Assembly: GCA_003327425.1 (NCBI GenBank)
Contig: QOQW01000009.1
Location: forward strand, 62,001 to 126,000
Source: Candidatus Ozemibacter sibiricus
GTDB lineage: Bacteria; Muiribacteriota; Ozemobacteria; Ozemobacterales; Ozemobacteraceae
Length of the DNA stretch: 64,000 nucleotides
Reading direction: 5' to 3'
In this document: one piece after another, positions 23,927 through 34,449 of the stretch
How the letters are laid out: each line of letters opens with the position of its first letter
Numbering within the stretch: position 1 is the stretch's first letter
Notes under the pieces: model-generated
What the model was told of the DNA's origin: nothing
Seen by the model: only the letters and a program-made list of their open reading frames with translations
Database searches by the model: none
Made by a program: the position numbers and the translations under genes

Positions 23927-25416
23927 CCGGGCAGGAGGGGGCCGCAGTCACAGACGGGAACCGGGGGCGGCGCGACCGCCTCACCCCCGACGTGGACCGC
24001 GACGATGGTCACATCATCGGCCGGGGGAGCCCCGGCGGTCTCGGCTGCGGCCCAGGCGCGCAGGTTGGCTTCGGTCTCGACCGGCGAAGGCCCGATCAGG
24101 GCCGGCAGGCGGGCGGCGAGCGCCTCGTAGCCGATCGGGCGGCCATCGGGGCGGATCGCTTCGACCAGGCCGTCCGAGAAGAGGATGAGGCGGTCGCCGG
24201 GGCGCAGGTCGTGCTCGACGACCTGCAAGGCCAGACGTTGGCGGGAACCCAGCGGGTAGTTGACCTGTGGCAGGTAGGTGCCGGTGCCCGCCCGGACCCG
24301 CAAGGGAAAGCTCTGGCCGGCATTGATCATCGACAGCCGTCCGACGGCGGGTTCGAGAACGAGGAAGACCACGCTGAAGGTCTTGCGACGCTGGAGCGTT
24401 TCGAGCAGGACCCGATTCAGCCGGTGCAGGATCTCCAGCGGCGGCACGCCGTCGAGCGCGAGGTTGACGCTCAGGGCCTTGGCCATCGCCATGACGAGCG
24501 CCGCGCCGACCCCGTGGCCGGACACATCGCCGAGGGCGACCGCGACGGCCCCCTCCTCCAGGCGGAGGAAATCGTAATAGTCGCCCCCCATTGCGGTGGC
24601 TGGCACGCAACGCCCATAGACCGACAGCGTCTCGGCCTCCAGAAGGGTTCGGGGAAACAGCCCCTCCTGGACGATCCTGCCCACCTCGAGATCGGCCATG
24701 GTTTCGAGCATGCCGTCGAAGGACTGCGCCAGCCGCGCGAATTCGTCGTTCCCGGGCCAGGCGATGCGGTGCCGGAAATCGCGGCGGTCGACCGCTTCGA
24801 TGCCGCGCGCGATGGCCTGGATGGGCGCCAGGAACGTACGTCCCAGCAGCCAGCCGACCAGCGCTCCCAGGCCCAGCAGCAGGGCCCCGAAGAGCGCCAG
24901 ACCATGCCGCCAGCCGCGCAGTTCGGCGTCGATGGGCGTCAGGGGGGCTTCATGGAGCAAGGTCAGCCCCTCCAGCGCGATACCCGGCTGGCCGGTCACG
25001 AGGCGAGGACCGTTCAGGATCCCGTCCAGCCCTGCGCTGGGACCATGACCGGCGACTTCCCGGCGGAAGGAGTCCTGGGTCCGGCCCAGGCGTGACAGCA
25101 GCAGGACCCGCTGGGGGTCGGGGCGGCCCGGCGCTGACCAGCCCGCCGAGTGGCGTTCCTGGGCGTACCAGGTCAGCAGGGTCCCTTTGGGGAAACGGGC
25201 GTCGTGGCGGCAGATGTCGCCGATGAAATGCTCCTGCAGGTCGAGCTGATACCACCCCAGGAAGGCCAGGAACTCGGGCTGGCCGGTGGGCGAATACCCT
25301 GGCCAGACGAACAGCAGGTTGTTGGAACGGCCAAGGCGGAAGTCCATCCACCGGTCGGGGTGGCGGGCGAACTGGCGCAAGAAGGTGGAGGTGTCGATGC
25401 CGCCGGCCACTTCCAT
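23923..25416 (-). CDS. SpoIIE-type PP2C serine phosphatase with sensor/HAMP region (possibly 5'-truncated)
   Basis: 497 aa. The N-terminal ~170 residues look like a periplasmic sensor part (NNLLFVWPGYSPTGQPEFLA). Next come a membrane helix (GLALFGALLLGLGALVGWLLG) and a HAMP region (PIQAIARGIEAVDRRDF...NDEFARLAQSF). The SpoIIE/RsbU phosphatase domain has VPATAMGGDYYDFL, ALGDVSGHGVGAALVMAM, RLILFSDGLVEA and PADDVTIVAV, with Mg/Mn-binding Asp present. Upstream, the same frame runs through EWLFELVAGQVFAADAAAGL into a TAG at 25432-25434. The protein therefore probably once continued further N-terminally; no first membrane helix is left. ATG 25416 is the first usable start and may not be the original one. 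Confidence 0.7.
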   Translation of the reverse strand: MEVAGGIDTSTFLRQFARHPDRWMDFRLGRSNNLLFVWPGYSPTGQPEFLAFLGWYQLDLQEHFIGDICRHDARFPKGTLLTWYAQERHSAGWSAPGRPDPQRVLLLSRLGRTQDSFRREVAGHGPSAGLDGILNGPRLVTGQPGIALEGLTLLHEAPLTPIDAELRGWRHGLALFGALLLGLGALVGWLLGRTFLAPIQAIARGIEAVDRRDFRHRIAWPGNDEFARLAQSFDGMLETMADLEVGRIVQEGLFPRTLLEAETLSVYGRCVPATAMGGDYYDFLRLEEGAVAVALGDVSGHGVGAALVMAMAKALSVNLALDGVPPLEILHRLNRVLLETLQRRKTFSVVFLVLEPAVGRLSMINAGQSFPLRVRAGTGTYLPQVNYPLGSRQRLALQVVEHDLRPGDRLILFSDGLVEAIRPDGRPIGYEALAARLPALIGPSPVETEANLRAWAAAETAGAPPADDVTIVAVHVGGEAVAPPPVPVCDCGPLLPG

Positions 25417-25431
25417 GACCCCTTCCAGGGG

Positions 25432-26942
25432 CTAGGCGCGGTCGGGCCGCAGGCCGGCGGCGGCATCGGCGGCGAACACCTGTCCGGCCACCAGTTCGAA
25501 CAGCCATTCGGGCACTTTGGCGCTATGGGTATTGTCCAAGGCAGGCGCTCGCGGAACCGCCGGGCCCGCAGGGCCTCGACGCCCTTTTCCAGATGGGCGA
25601 TCGGTACCAGGAACTGCTGGGACAGGATCTGCGCCACGCCCACCGCCAGGAGCAGGATGGTCAGCACGATCACGCTCACCCCCTGGCGCAGGCTGGCCAG
25701 ATCCGCCCTGATGGCCTGGTCGGTGGAAATGGCCACCAGAGCGAACCGGTGCAGACGGCGGCTGGGCAGACCGGTCAGCAACAGGGTCTGGTCGCCGGTG
25801 CCCACCCGGCGCCGGATCCGCAGATTGGCGATGCCGACGGCCTGGGCCAGGTGGCGGACCAGCCGGAGATGGCGGCGGCGGGCCAGGTGCCAGCGTCCCT
25901 CTCCCATCTGTTCCACGGTCCCGACGGTGATCAGGTCTTCGCCGCGCAGGAAGGTCGGCAGGACGCGCCGGCCATAGTCGCGCTCGAGCCTGGGCATTTC
26001 CCAGGCCATGGCTATGACGAAGAGGGCCTGACCGTGGTCGTCGTAGAAAGGCCACATGAACAGAAGCTTGTGGGAGTTCTCCACCTGGAACCGCAGGAGC
26101 TTGCCCAGCTGGCGGGCCGCTTCCCAAAACAGCTCTTCTTCGAGAGGGTCCAGGTGCAGATCCCCGGGCGCCGAGGCGGTGGCGTCGGGCCGCAGGGCCG
26201 TCAGCACCGTTTGCGCCGCTCGTCGCATTTGCCGGAGCGAAACCGCGCTCTGGCGGCCGGTCACGCGGTGGAAGGCCCCCTGCAGCAAGGCCTCGCCTTC
26301 GATCGTGAAGACCTCTTGAAAGTGAGGGCGGAACCGCCGGTGCCAGAGGGGCGCCAGTTCTTTGATCTGGCGGGCCAGGGGCGCGGCGGGGGCGGGTGGC
26401 AGGCGCAGGGCCTGTTGCAAGCGTTGCTGAAAGGCTTCCAGCCCGCGGTCGAATCCCTGGTCGAGACTGGCCAGGCGGCTCAGTACCTCGGCGTGCCGAC
26501 GTTCTTCGAGGATGGCGGCCCGATCCCAGAGGTAAAAGGCGGTCAGGCCCGACAGCAGCCCCAGCGGCAGGACGGTGGCGACCAGGATCAGGAACACCAG
26601 CCGCGAGATCAAGCGGGGATACGGTCGCTGCAACAGCCGGCGCCAGCCGGCCGCCCGCCACTGATCGCCGTGCCAGAGGGCCGCGGTGAAGCGGTCCAAT
26701 TGGCGGGCGACGACCTGGCTGGTGTCGGCCGATCGCGCCAGCGAGCTCGCCGCCCGCTCCAGGCGAGCCGCGGCCGCTTGCCGACACACCTGCCAGGCTT
26801 GCTGACAGTAGGCTTCCCAGCCGACGCCCAGCAGCAGCAGCGGCATGCCGCACAGCAGTCCGGCCAGCACCAGAGCGGGGCCGGCCCCCACCGGCGAGGG
26901 CGCCGGGGCGGTGGTTGGGCTGCTGGAACGGTCAGCCGTCAC
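25432..26942 (-). pseudogene. Sensor/HAMP paralogue of the adjacent phosphatase, truncated
   Basis: From GTG 26942 the protein has a signal-like helix (LVLAGLLCGMPLLLLGVGWEA), a second helix (LVFLILVATVLPLGLLSG) and a ~270-residue extracytoplasmic region with HKLLFMWPFYDDHGQALFV. A third helix (VIVLTILLLAVGVAQIL) and the start of HAMP (PIAHLEKGVEALRARRFRERLP) follow. At about 25540 homology stops. The frame of the sensor turns into Pro/Ser-rich shadow, while another frame gives sensor-like sequence to the TAG at 25432. No phosphatase domain follows. I read this as gene 1 of a tandem pair whose 3' half, and the 5' half of gene 2, were lost by a fusion deletion. Separate expression as a 589-aa product ending at 25173 is possible but unlikely. 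Confidence 0.6.
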
Positions 26943-26999
26943 GGCCGCGGCCGGGCGCTGCCGCGCCCACCAGGGCCAGGCGGAAGGGCAGGGCCCGCC

Positions 27000-27404
27000 T
27001 CAATTCCGGGTGTAGACCCATCCGCCCAGGCGGCGGATGACGGGGGCGGACAGGCTGGCGAGCTGGTCCGGGCCCCGGGAGTCGAAGATCAGCGACTCGC
27101 GGAAATGGATGACGAAGACGAGGTGGAAGTAATCGCGCCCGTGCTGATCGTAGGCGGTGTGGTATTGCACTTTGACCAGCCCCGGCAGGTCGGCAGGCAG
27201 GTAGTCCTGGGGCAGGACGACCGGATAGGTGCCTTTCTGGCGGCGGTGCTGTTCGATCCGCTTGACCAGCAGATCGCCTTGTTCGACCCACACCGGAAGC
27301 CAGTCCTCGGTATAGGGTTCGAGATAGAACGCGGCCAGCAGAACCCCGGCGGCCAGCAGCCCGGCCCCCAGGATCAAGCCGATCCGGAATTTCACATCGA
27401 ACAT
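27000..27404 (-). CDS. Small single-pass membrane protein of unknown function
   Basis: 134 aa. MFDVKFRIGLILGAGLLAAGVLLAAF is one N-terminal membrane anchor. The exported part has WVEQGDLLVKRIEQHRRQKGTYP, then LPADLPGLVKVQYHTAYDQHG and a final LGGWVYTRN. The 'RRQKGTYP' followed by a globular part is reminiscent of pseudopilin C-terminal domains, but there is no prepilin cleavage site, so I do not name it. It lies 57 bp upstream of the sensor pseudogene in the same direction and has its own strong promoter. Confidence 0.6.
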   Translation of the reverse strand: MFDVKFRIGLILGAGLLAAGVLLAAFYLEPYTEDWLPVWVEQGDLLVKRIEQHRRQKGTYPVVLPQDYLPADLPGLVKVQYHTAYDQHGRDYFHLVFVIHFRESLIFDSRGPDQLASLSAPVIRRLGGWVYTRN

Positions 27405-27718
27405 CGACCCTCCCCGCCCACGGCGCTTCGCCCGCGTGGCACGCGATCATTATAGCCTGGGTTCAGCGGGGGCTCAATCCCTGAAGGCCAGGGGCTGAGC
27501 ATCTGTTCGGCGGAAGACGGAATGGTTTTGCCCCACGAAGCGCTCGGTCTTCCAGGTGGGGGCGGTGCCTGCCCGGGGCTGATGGCCTGGCCGACGGCTG
27601 TTGGCCCGACGGATGGCTGGTTGCCCGGCGATCGTTCAAACGCGCGGCGGCGGCCTCGACGGATGATCCACGATGCCGGCGGCCGGCGCGCTGCCGGCGG
27701 TGCGGCGCGAGGCCGCTC
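27405..27718. other. Intergenic region with leftward promoter
   Basis: 314 bp. It holds the promoter at 27449-27477 for the small membrane protein gene. The remainder is GC-rich without recognisable genes or a clear terminator for the upstream methyltransferase gene. Confidence 0.5.
27449..27477 (-). promoter_or_regulatory. Sigma-70 promoter for small membrane protein gene
   Basis: Read on the minus strand: TTGAGC, 17-bp spacer, perfect TATAAT. The -10 box lies 45 bp from the ATG at 27404. Confidence 0.75.
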
Positions 27719-28996
27719 TCAGCGCACGAAGGTGCCCAGGATCTCGAGGTGGTAGGTGCCGGGGAACAGGTCGAAGGCATGGACCTGCTCCAGGCGGTAG
27801 CCCATCTTGCAGATCATCACGGCGTCGCGCCGGAAGGTCATCGGGTTGCAGCTCAAATAGGTGATCTTCTTCGGCTTGATGCCCGACATGCCGCGCAGCA
27901 CCCGCTGGGAGAGCCCGGTGCGGGGCGGGTTGACATGCAGGGCGGCGATGACGCCCTTGGTGAACGGGGTGCCGAAGATCGATTCGGCCTTCCGGCACAG
28001 GAAGCGGGTGCGGTTCGTTCCCTTCAGCTTCTGATTGCGCAGGGCGTCCTGGTAGGAGTCTTCGTTGCACTCGACCGCGACCGTCTCTTCGAACCGGTTC
28101 TCGAGCAGCAGGGTCTGGATGCCGATGCCGCAGTACAGGTCGATGAACTTTCCTTTCTGGGCGATGGGCTCGTGGATGGTCAGCAGCGTGTAGAGGATGG
28201 CTTCGGCCCCTTCGAGGTTGTTCTGGAAGAACGACCGGGGCGACACCACCCAGGGCCGCTTCATGAAGATGAACGGCTCCTGTTCGCGCATCAACGTCAA
28301 GCAGGAGGTGTTCTGCGCCACGATCTCCAGGCGGCCGAGCGACGTGTGCGTGTTGAAGAAGGTGCGGAAGGCTTCCAGCGTCGCTTCGTCCGGGGGTTCG
28401 CGCAGGGTGATCAGGGCGTGCTGCTGCGGCGGCAGCGTGCGCACCATGATTTCGAGGGTGTTGCGCGCGAGGTTCCGGGTGGGGGCCGATTCCAGGAAGG
28501 CCCGGAAGGCGTCATACATCGCCATGTTGGGGGCGCACTGCACGATGCAGCCCTTCAGATTGACCACATCATGCGAGCGGTACCGGTAGTTTCCCAGCAT
28601 GATGGTGCCGTCGTCCTTGACCTGGACCTTCAGCTCCATTTTGTTGCGGTAGCGGGTATCGCTGGTCGGCTCGATCGGGTACACCTTGCGGGGCGCGAAG
28701 GGCTTGACCAGGAATTCGAGGTAGGCTTCCTTCTCCTTCCGCTGCACTTCGGGATAGAGATGGAGCCAGTGGCAGCCGCCGCATTCGGGGAAATTGGGGC
28801 AGGGCGAGAGCTGCCGATGGGGGGAAGGTTCGATCAGTCGGGTCAGGGAGGCCCGCGCGTAATCGGTCTTCTGCTCGAGGATGTCGATCTCGGCCTTGTC
28901 ATGCGGCGCCCCGTAGGGGACGAACACGACCTTGCCGTTGAGATGGCCGAGCGCGTCGATGCCGTAGGTCATTTTCTCGATGGTGATGGTTTCCAT
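27719..28996 (-). CDS. TrmA/RlmD-family uracil-C5 RNA methyltransferase
   Basis: 425 aa. A TRAM-like N-terminal part ([28 protein letters not shown]) precedes cysteines [12 protein letters not shown], which with C in GCIVQC can bind a [4Fe-4S] cluster. The methyltransferase core has [38 protein letters not shown] (the NPPR site) and [14 protein letters not shown] (catalytic Cys). It methylates U to m5U in rRNA (RlmC/RlmD) or tRNA; which one cannot be told here. ATG 28996 follows AGAAGGGAA. It is transcribed divergently from rpsO with its own promoter. Confidence 0.9.
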   Translation of the reverse strand: METITIEKMTYGIDALGHLNGKVVFVPYGAPHDKAEIDILEQKTDYARASLTRLIEPSPHRQLSPCPNFPECGGCHWLHLYPEVQRKEKEAYLEFLVKPFAPRKVYPIEPTSDTRYRNKMELKVQVKDDGTIMLGNYRYRSHDVVNLKGCIVQCAPNMAMYDAFRAFLESAPTRNLARNTLEIMVRTLPPQQHALITLREPPDEATLEAFRTFFNTHTSLGRLEIVAQNTSCLTLMREQEPFIFMKRPWVVSPRSFFQNNLEGAEAILYTLLTIHEPIAQKGKFIDLYCGIGIQTLLLENRFEETVAVECNEDSYQDALRNQKLKGTNRTRFLCRKAESIFGTPFTKGVIAALHVNPPRTGLSQRVLRGMSGIKPKKITYLSCNPMTFRRDAVMICKMGYRLEQVHAFDLFPGTYHLEILGTFVR

Positions 28997-29079
28997 GCGT
29001 GCGTTCCCTTCTTCCGAACAATAGGTTGAACCCGCCCGGCCCACGCGGGGGGAAACAGGTGGCTCCGGCGCGCCTGTGC

Positions 29080-29109
29080 ATTATCATCCCTGGCTGGCGG
29101 GCTTGTCAA
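29080..29109 (-). promoter_or_regulatory. Sigma-70 promoter of the uracil methyltransferase gene
   Basis: Minus strand: TTGACA, 18-bp spacer, GATAAT. The leader to the ATG at 28996 would be about 75 nt. Confidence 0.65.
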
Positions 29110-29378
29110 CCCCTCCGCCCCGCTGGCCGCCCGCCAGACGGCCCTGCCGTGCCCTGCCGTGCCGAGGCCACGGCGCCGCTCTTCGGCCCGCGCCGGCGCC
29201 CCTTGCCGCAGTCGTGCCGAGCGGTGGGGCGGCTTCAGGCTCGGAAGGGCTCTTCCCCGCGCCTGATCGATGCGCATCGGCAGCCCGTTCGTTCGCGCCG
29301 CTCCCGGCTCGCCCTCATGCCGAGACAATTTTCCTGTGGCCCTGGGCGTTCTTTCCGCTTCCCATCGCGATCCATTTG

Positions 29379-29387
29379 TGCTATACT
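29379..29387 (+). promoter_or_regulatory. Extended -10 promoter of rpsO-pnp
   Basis: TGC-TATACT with a weak TTCCCA at -35 distance. The transcript would start near 29394, giving a leader of about 65 nt. Confidence 0.65.
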
Positions 29388-29399
29388 CCGCCCTGTAGA

Positions 29400-29417
29400 C
29401 CTAGGGTCGTACCCAGG
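29400..29417 (+). promoter_or_regulatory. Hairpin in rpsO leader, possible S15 autoregulatory site
   Basis: CCT(A)GGGT-cgt-ACCCAGG folds with one bulged A. Flanking GACC/GGTC (29398-29401 and 29419-29422) offers an alternative pairing. S15 represses its own mRNA through leader structures in several bacteria, with no conserved sequence. The role here is inference. Confidence 0.35.
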
Positions 29418-29460
29418 AGGTCGATGCTTGGGTCTTCGATATCAGTCAAGGAGTTCAGTC

Positions 29461-29730
29461 ATGTCCATCGAAAAAGAAGTCAAAACCAAGGTCATCAACG
29501 ATTTCAAGCGGTCGGAGAAAGACACCGGTTCTCCCGAGGTGCAGGTGGCCATCCTGACCACCCGCATCAACAACCTGGCCGCCCACTTCGAGGCCAACCC
29601 CAAGGATCACCACTCCCGCCGCGGCCTCCTCAAGATGATCGGCGCCCGCAAGCGCCATCTCACCTACCTCAAGAACAAAGACTACGAGCGCTACCAGGCC
29701 TTGATCAAGAAACTGGGAATCCGGCGCTGA
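29461..29730 (+). CDS. rpsO: 30S ribosomal protein S15
   Basis: 89 aa. Conserved blocks [39 protein letters not shown] and [20 protein letters not shown] are complete. S15 binds the central domain of 16S rRNA early in 30S assembly. ATG 29461 follows AAGGAG at 29448-29453. pnp starts 16 bp after the stop, the classic rpsO-pnp pairing. Confidence 0.97.
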   Translation: MSIEKEVKTKVINDFKRSEKDTGSPEVQVAILTTRINNLAAHFEANPKDHHSRRGLLKMIGARKRHLTYLKNKDYERYQALIKKLGIRR

Positions 29731-29746
29731 GGATTAGCATTCAGAA

Positions 29747-32125
<2,379 letters not shown>

Positions 32126-32152
32126 CCGGCGATTCCTGCGAGTCCTCTCCCG

Positions 32153-32181
32153 CCGCGCGGCGCCCTTGGCCGCGCGGTTTT
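32153..32181 (+). terminator. Rho-independent terminator after pnp
   Basis: Stem CCGCGCGGC/GCCGCGCGG (9 bp) with a 7-nt loop, followed by TTTT and TCGCT. It starts 27 bp after the pnp stop. Confidence 0.75.
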
Positions 32182-32400
32182 CGCTCTCGGCGGGGCCGCC
32201 CTCGCCGCGCGTTCGGCCTGCCCGCCAGCTCCTCCGTCTGGGAGAAGAGCGACCGAAAGGGAGCGGCCTGCGGCGTCCCCGCAGCCCACCGTTCCCGGGC
32301 GGTCGCCTGAGAAGGCCGGCCGGCCCATCGCCGGCGATCTTCCGACCCGGTTTCGGGCAGCGTTCGTGTTTGCTAAGAAAAGGGGAGAGGCCAACCGCCC

Positions 32401-33186
32401 TCAGTTGAGGGCCCGGGCCACCTCGGCGTCGAGTTCGGCGCGCAGGAGCATGGCGGCTCGTTGCGGGGTGTCGGGGGTGCCGCCGATCAAGGTGCGGATG
32501 CGCAGCAGCTGGCGGGTCGCTTCCTCGGCCGAGATCCAGGCGCCGAGGGCGTCGGTGTTCATGGCCGGGTAGGCCTTCTGGGCCACCACCCGCAAGCGCC
32601 GCATGCACTGGACGTACTTCACCTTGTTGGTGATGTAGCCGTCGCGATCTTTCAGCATGAAATGGCACTCGGCCAGCGTATCGTAGACCTGGGAGCGGTG
32701 GTGCAGATCGTTCTCGGGGAGGTTGTTCAGCACCTCGGTGAGCAGCGAGATCGCTGCGTCATAGCGGCCCGCCGCGTAGAGCGACTTGGCCTCGCTGATC
32801 TCGGGGATGGGCACGGCGGCCAGCGCCCGCATCTCTTCGAACTCGGGCACACGGCGCGGCCGGATCGGCACGACATCGGGCGGCATCCGTTCCAGGCGGT
32901 CGGCCATGTGGCTGGTGAAGGCGTTGATCGAGGCTTCCACCCGACCTTCGTTCAGGGTGCGCTTGGCTTCGGCCAGGCGATTGCTGAAGGCCGGCGAGTA
33001 GGAAGGCGCCGCCGGTTCGCCGGCCTTGGGTTTCTTGTAGGTCGAATAATCGACGTAGATGCGGTCATGCGAGAACCGCTTGATATCGGACCGGAAGATC
33101 GTGTTCAGGAAATTGTAGATCAGCGCGACCAGGATGATGATGAACACCACGGTCGGCCAGCGCCGTTCTTCCATGTTGAGGATCAT
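32401..33186 (-). CDS. Membrane-anchored TPR-like protein, last gene of pseudopilin operon
   Basis: 261 aa. One N-terminal helix (WPTVVFIIILVALIYNFLNTIF) anchors an exported or cytoplasmic helical domain with paired-helix TPR-like units (FSNRLAEAKRTLNEGRVEAS; SEAKSLYAAGRYDAAISLLT; SQVYDTLAECHFMLKDRDGY). No named family is recognised. Its ATG overlaps the preceding pseudopilin stop (TGATG at 33184-33188), so it belongs to the four-gene pilin-like operon. By position it may be an assembly or scaffolding factor for that structure (inference). Confidence 0.6.
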   Translation of the reverse strand: MILNMEERRWPTVVFIIILVALIYNFLNTIFRSDIKRFSHDRIYVDYSTYKKPKAGEPAAPSYSPAFSNRLAEAKRTLNEGRVEASINAFTSHMADRLERMPPDVVPIRPRRVPEFEEMRALAAVPIPEISEAKSLYAAGRYDAAISLLTEVLNNLPENDLHHRSQVYDTLAECHFMLKDRDGYITNKVKYVQCMRRLRVVAQKAYPAMNTDALGAWISAEEATRQLLRIRTLIGGTPDTPQRAAMLLRAELDAEVARALN

Positions 33187-33992
33187 CAGAATGTCCTGAA
33201 TTCGTCGGTGGTGCAGAAATAGCCGGGATAGGCCGCTTCGGCCAGCCGGACGCGGCTGTAGAACTTCCCGACCAGGTCGACCTCTTCGTCGCGGCGATCG
33301 CCCTGCTCGTCGATCTTGTTGTGGAGCCGCAGCACGATGAAGGTGGTCAAGGCCGCCTTCTTGGGATCGTTGAGGGGGCCTGGCACCGGGATCACCTGCA
33401 CGGTGGGCGGTTCGGTCGGATTGGCCGAGTTCCGCTTGAAGACCTGCTGATAGGCCTTGAAGGTGAAGGACGCCACATGCTGCAGCATCACCTTCTCGTG
33501 GCGCGCGTTCTCGGTGCCTTCATACTGGGCAGGCGGGCCTTCCTGGAAGCTCATCGGCGTGCGCAGGAACCGCAGGTAGCCCGGCACCTGCGATCGGGTC
33601 ACCGAGCCGTCGGGGTTCCAGGTGTATTCGATCTTCAGCACGTTGATGGCATAGTCATCATATTTCTTGTAGGTGCCGCGGAGGGTGTCATAGAAGATCT
33701 CGTCGAGCGGCGTGCGGGTCAGCTGGAAGCTGTAGAACCCGAATTTGCGTTCGGCCGGGTCGACCGTGTAGAACCGGTAGGCCGCGGCGATGTCGCGGGC
33801 CAGGCGGTCGAGGAAGATGCGGGTGTCGGCCTGCATCTGGCTTTGCGAGACGGTATGCCGGGTGGTCTCGCGGCCGCTCATCCAGATCTTCCAGGCGTAG
33901 CCCATCAGGAACGAGACGATCAAGACGGTGACCACCATCTCGACGATGGTGACGGCCCGTCGCCTCGGAACGATCTCAGAATTTGGCGCCAT
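33186..33992 (-). CDS. PulJ/PilW-like minor pseudopilin
   Basis: 268 aa. The type IV prepilin leader is short and basic (PRRRA) before VTIVEMVVTVLIVSFLMGYAW, with the conserved Glu at +5. Residue -1 is Ala rather than the usual Gly. The remainder contains QMQADTRIFLDRLARDIAAA and RLAEAAYPGYFC, a layout like PulJ/PilW minor pilins. It should be processed by a prepilin peptidase and sit at a pseudopilus tip. The start overlaps the previous gene by 17 nt; no good ribosome site is visible, so translation is probably coupled. Confidence 0.75.
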   Translation of the reverse strand: MAPNSEIVPRRRAVTIVEMVVTVLIVSFLMGYAWKIWMSGRETTRHTVSQSQMQADTRIFLDRLARDIAAAYRFYTVDPAERKFGFYSFQLTRTPLDEIFYDTLRGTYKKYDDYAINVLKIEYTWNPDGSVTRSQVPGYLRFLRTPMSFQEGPPAQYEGTENARHEKVMLQHVASFTFKAYQQVFKRNSANPTEPPTVQVIPVPGPLNDPKKAALTTFIVLRLHNKIDEQGDRRDEEVDLVGKFYSRVRLAEAAYPGYFCTTDEFRTF

Positions 33993-34449
33993 ATTTCACC
34001 ACTACCGTGCCGAACCCCAGACTGAATTCGCGGTCGGGTTCCCGCCATTTGATCTCGAGTTCGATCCGGAACTTCTTGGGATTGTTGTCGTCATCCGCGT
34101 CGGCCACGACCTTTGTCATGAACCGCCCGTAGTATTCGGGGTATTCGATGGAATCGGGATCGCTTTCCACCAGCTTGCCCTTGACCTGCTGGAAATCGTG
34201 GAACACGCCGGTCGGTTCGCGCATCTCCCTGGCGATCGCGTCGAACCCCATGGCCCGGATCTCATCGATGATCGTGCGCCCCAGGCTCTGGGCCACCATC
34301 AGGTTCTTGGCCTGCGCGGTGGTCTTGTGGCTGCTCTGGAAGAGGACGATCAGCGGCAGCAGCCCGAACGAGAAGACCATCAGGGTCATCAGCAGCTCGG
34401 GCGTGCTGAAGCCGTTGGAGCGACGCCCGCGGGGGCGATGGCGCCTCAT
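33976..34449 (-). CDS. PilV/PulI-like minor pseudopilin
   Basis: 157 aa. The leader RRHRPRGRRSNG is cut before FSTPELLMTLMVFSFGLLPL, a classical G/F site with Glu at +5 and a hydrophobic helix. SLGRTIIDEIRAMGF and a variable C-terminal domain follow. The start ATGA overlaps the stop of the PilX-like gene (34446-34449). Confidence 0.75.
   Translation of the reverse strand: MRRHRPRGRRSNGFSTPELLMTLMVFSFGLLPLIVLFQSSHKTTAQAKNLMVAQSLGRTIIDEIRAMGFDAIAREMREPTGVFHDFQQVKGKLVESDPDSIEYPEYYGRFMTKVVADADDDNNPKKFRIELEIKWREPDREFSLGFGTVVVKYGAKF

Larger units (their letters stand above)
28997..29460. other. Divergent promoter region rlmD-like / rpsO
   Basis: 464 bp holding a leftward promoter (29080-29109), a GC-rich middle with no recognisable gene, a rightward extended -10 promoter (29379-29387) and the rpsO leader hairpin (29400-29417). 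Confidence 0.6.

Noticed and set aside
25593-27455. 620-codon open frame on the plus strand
   Set aside because: Antisense shadow of the sensor remnant and the small membrane protein; no motif.
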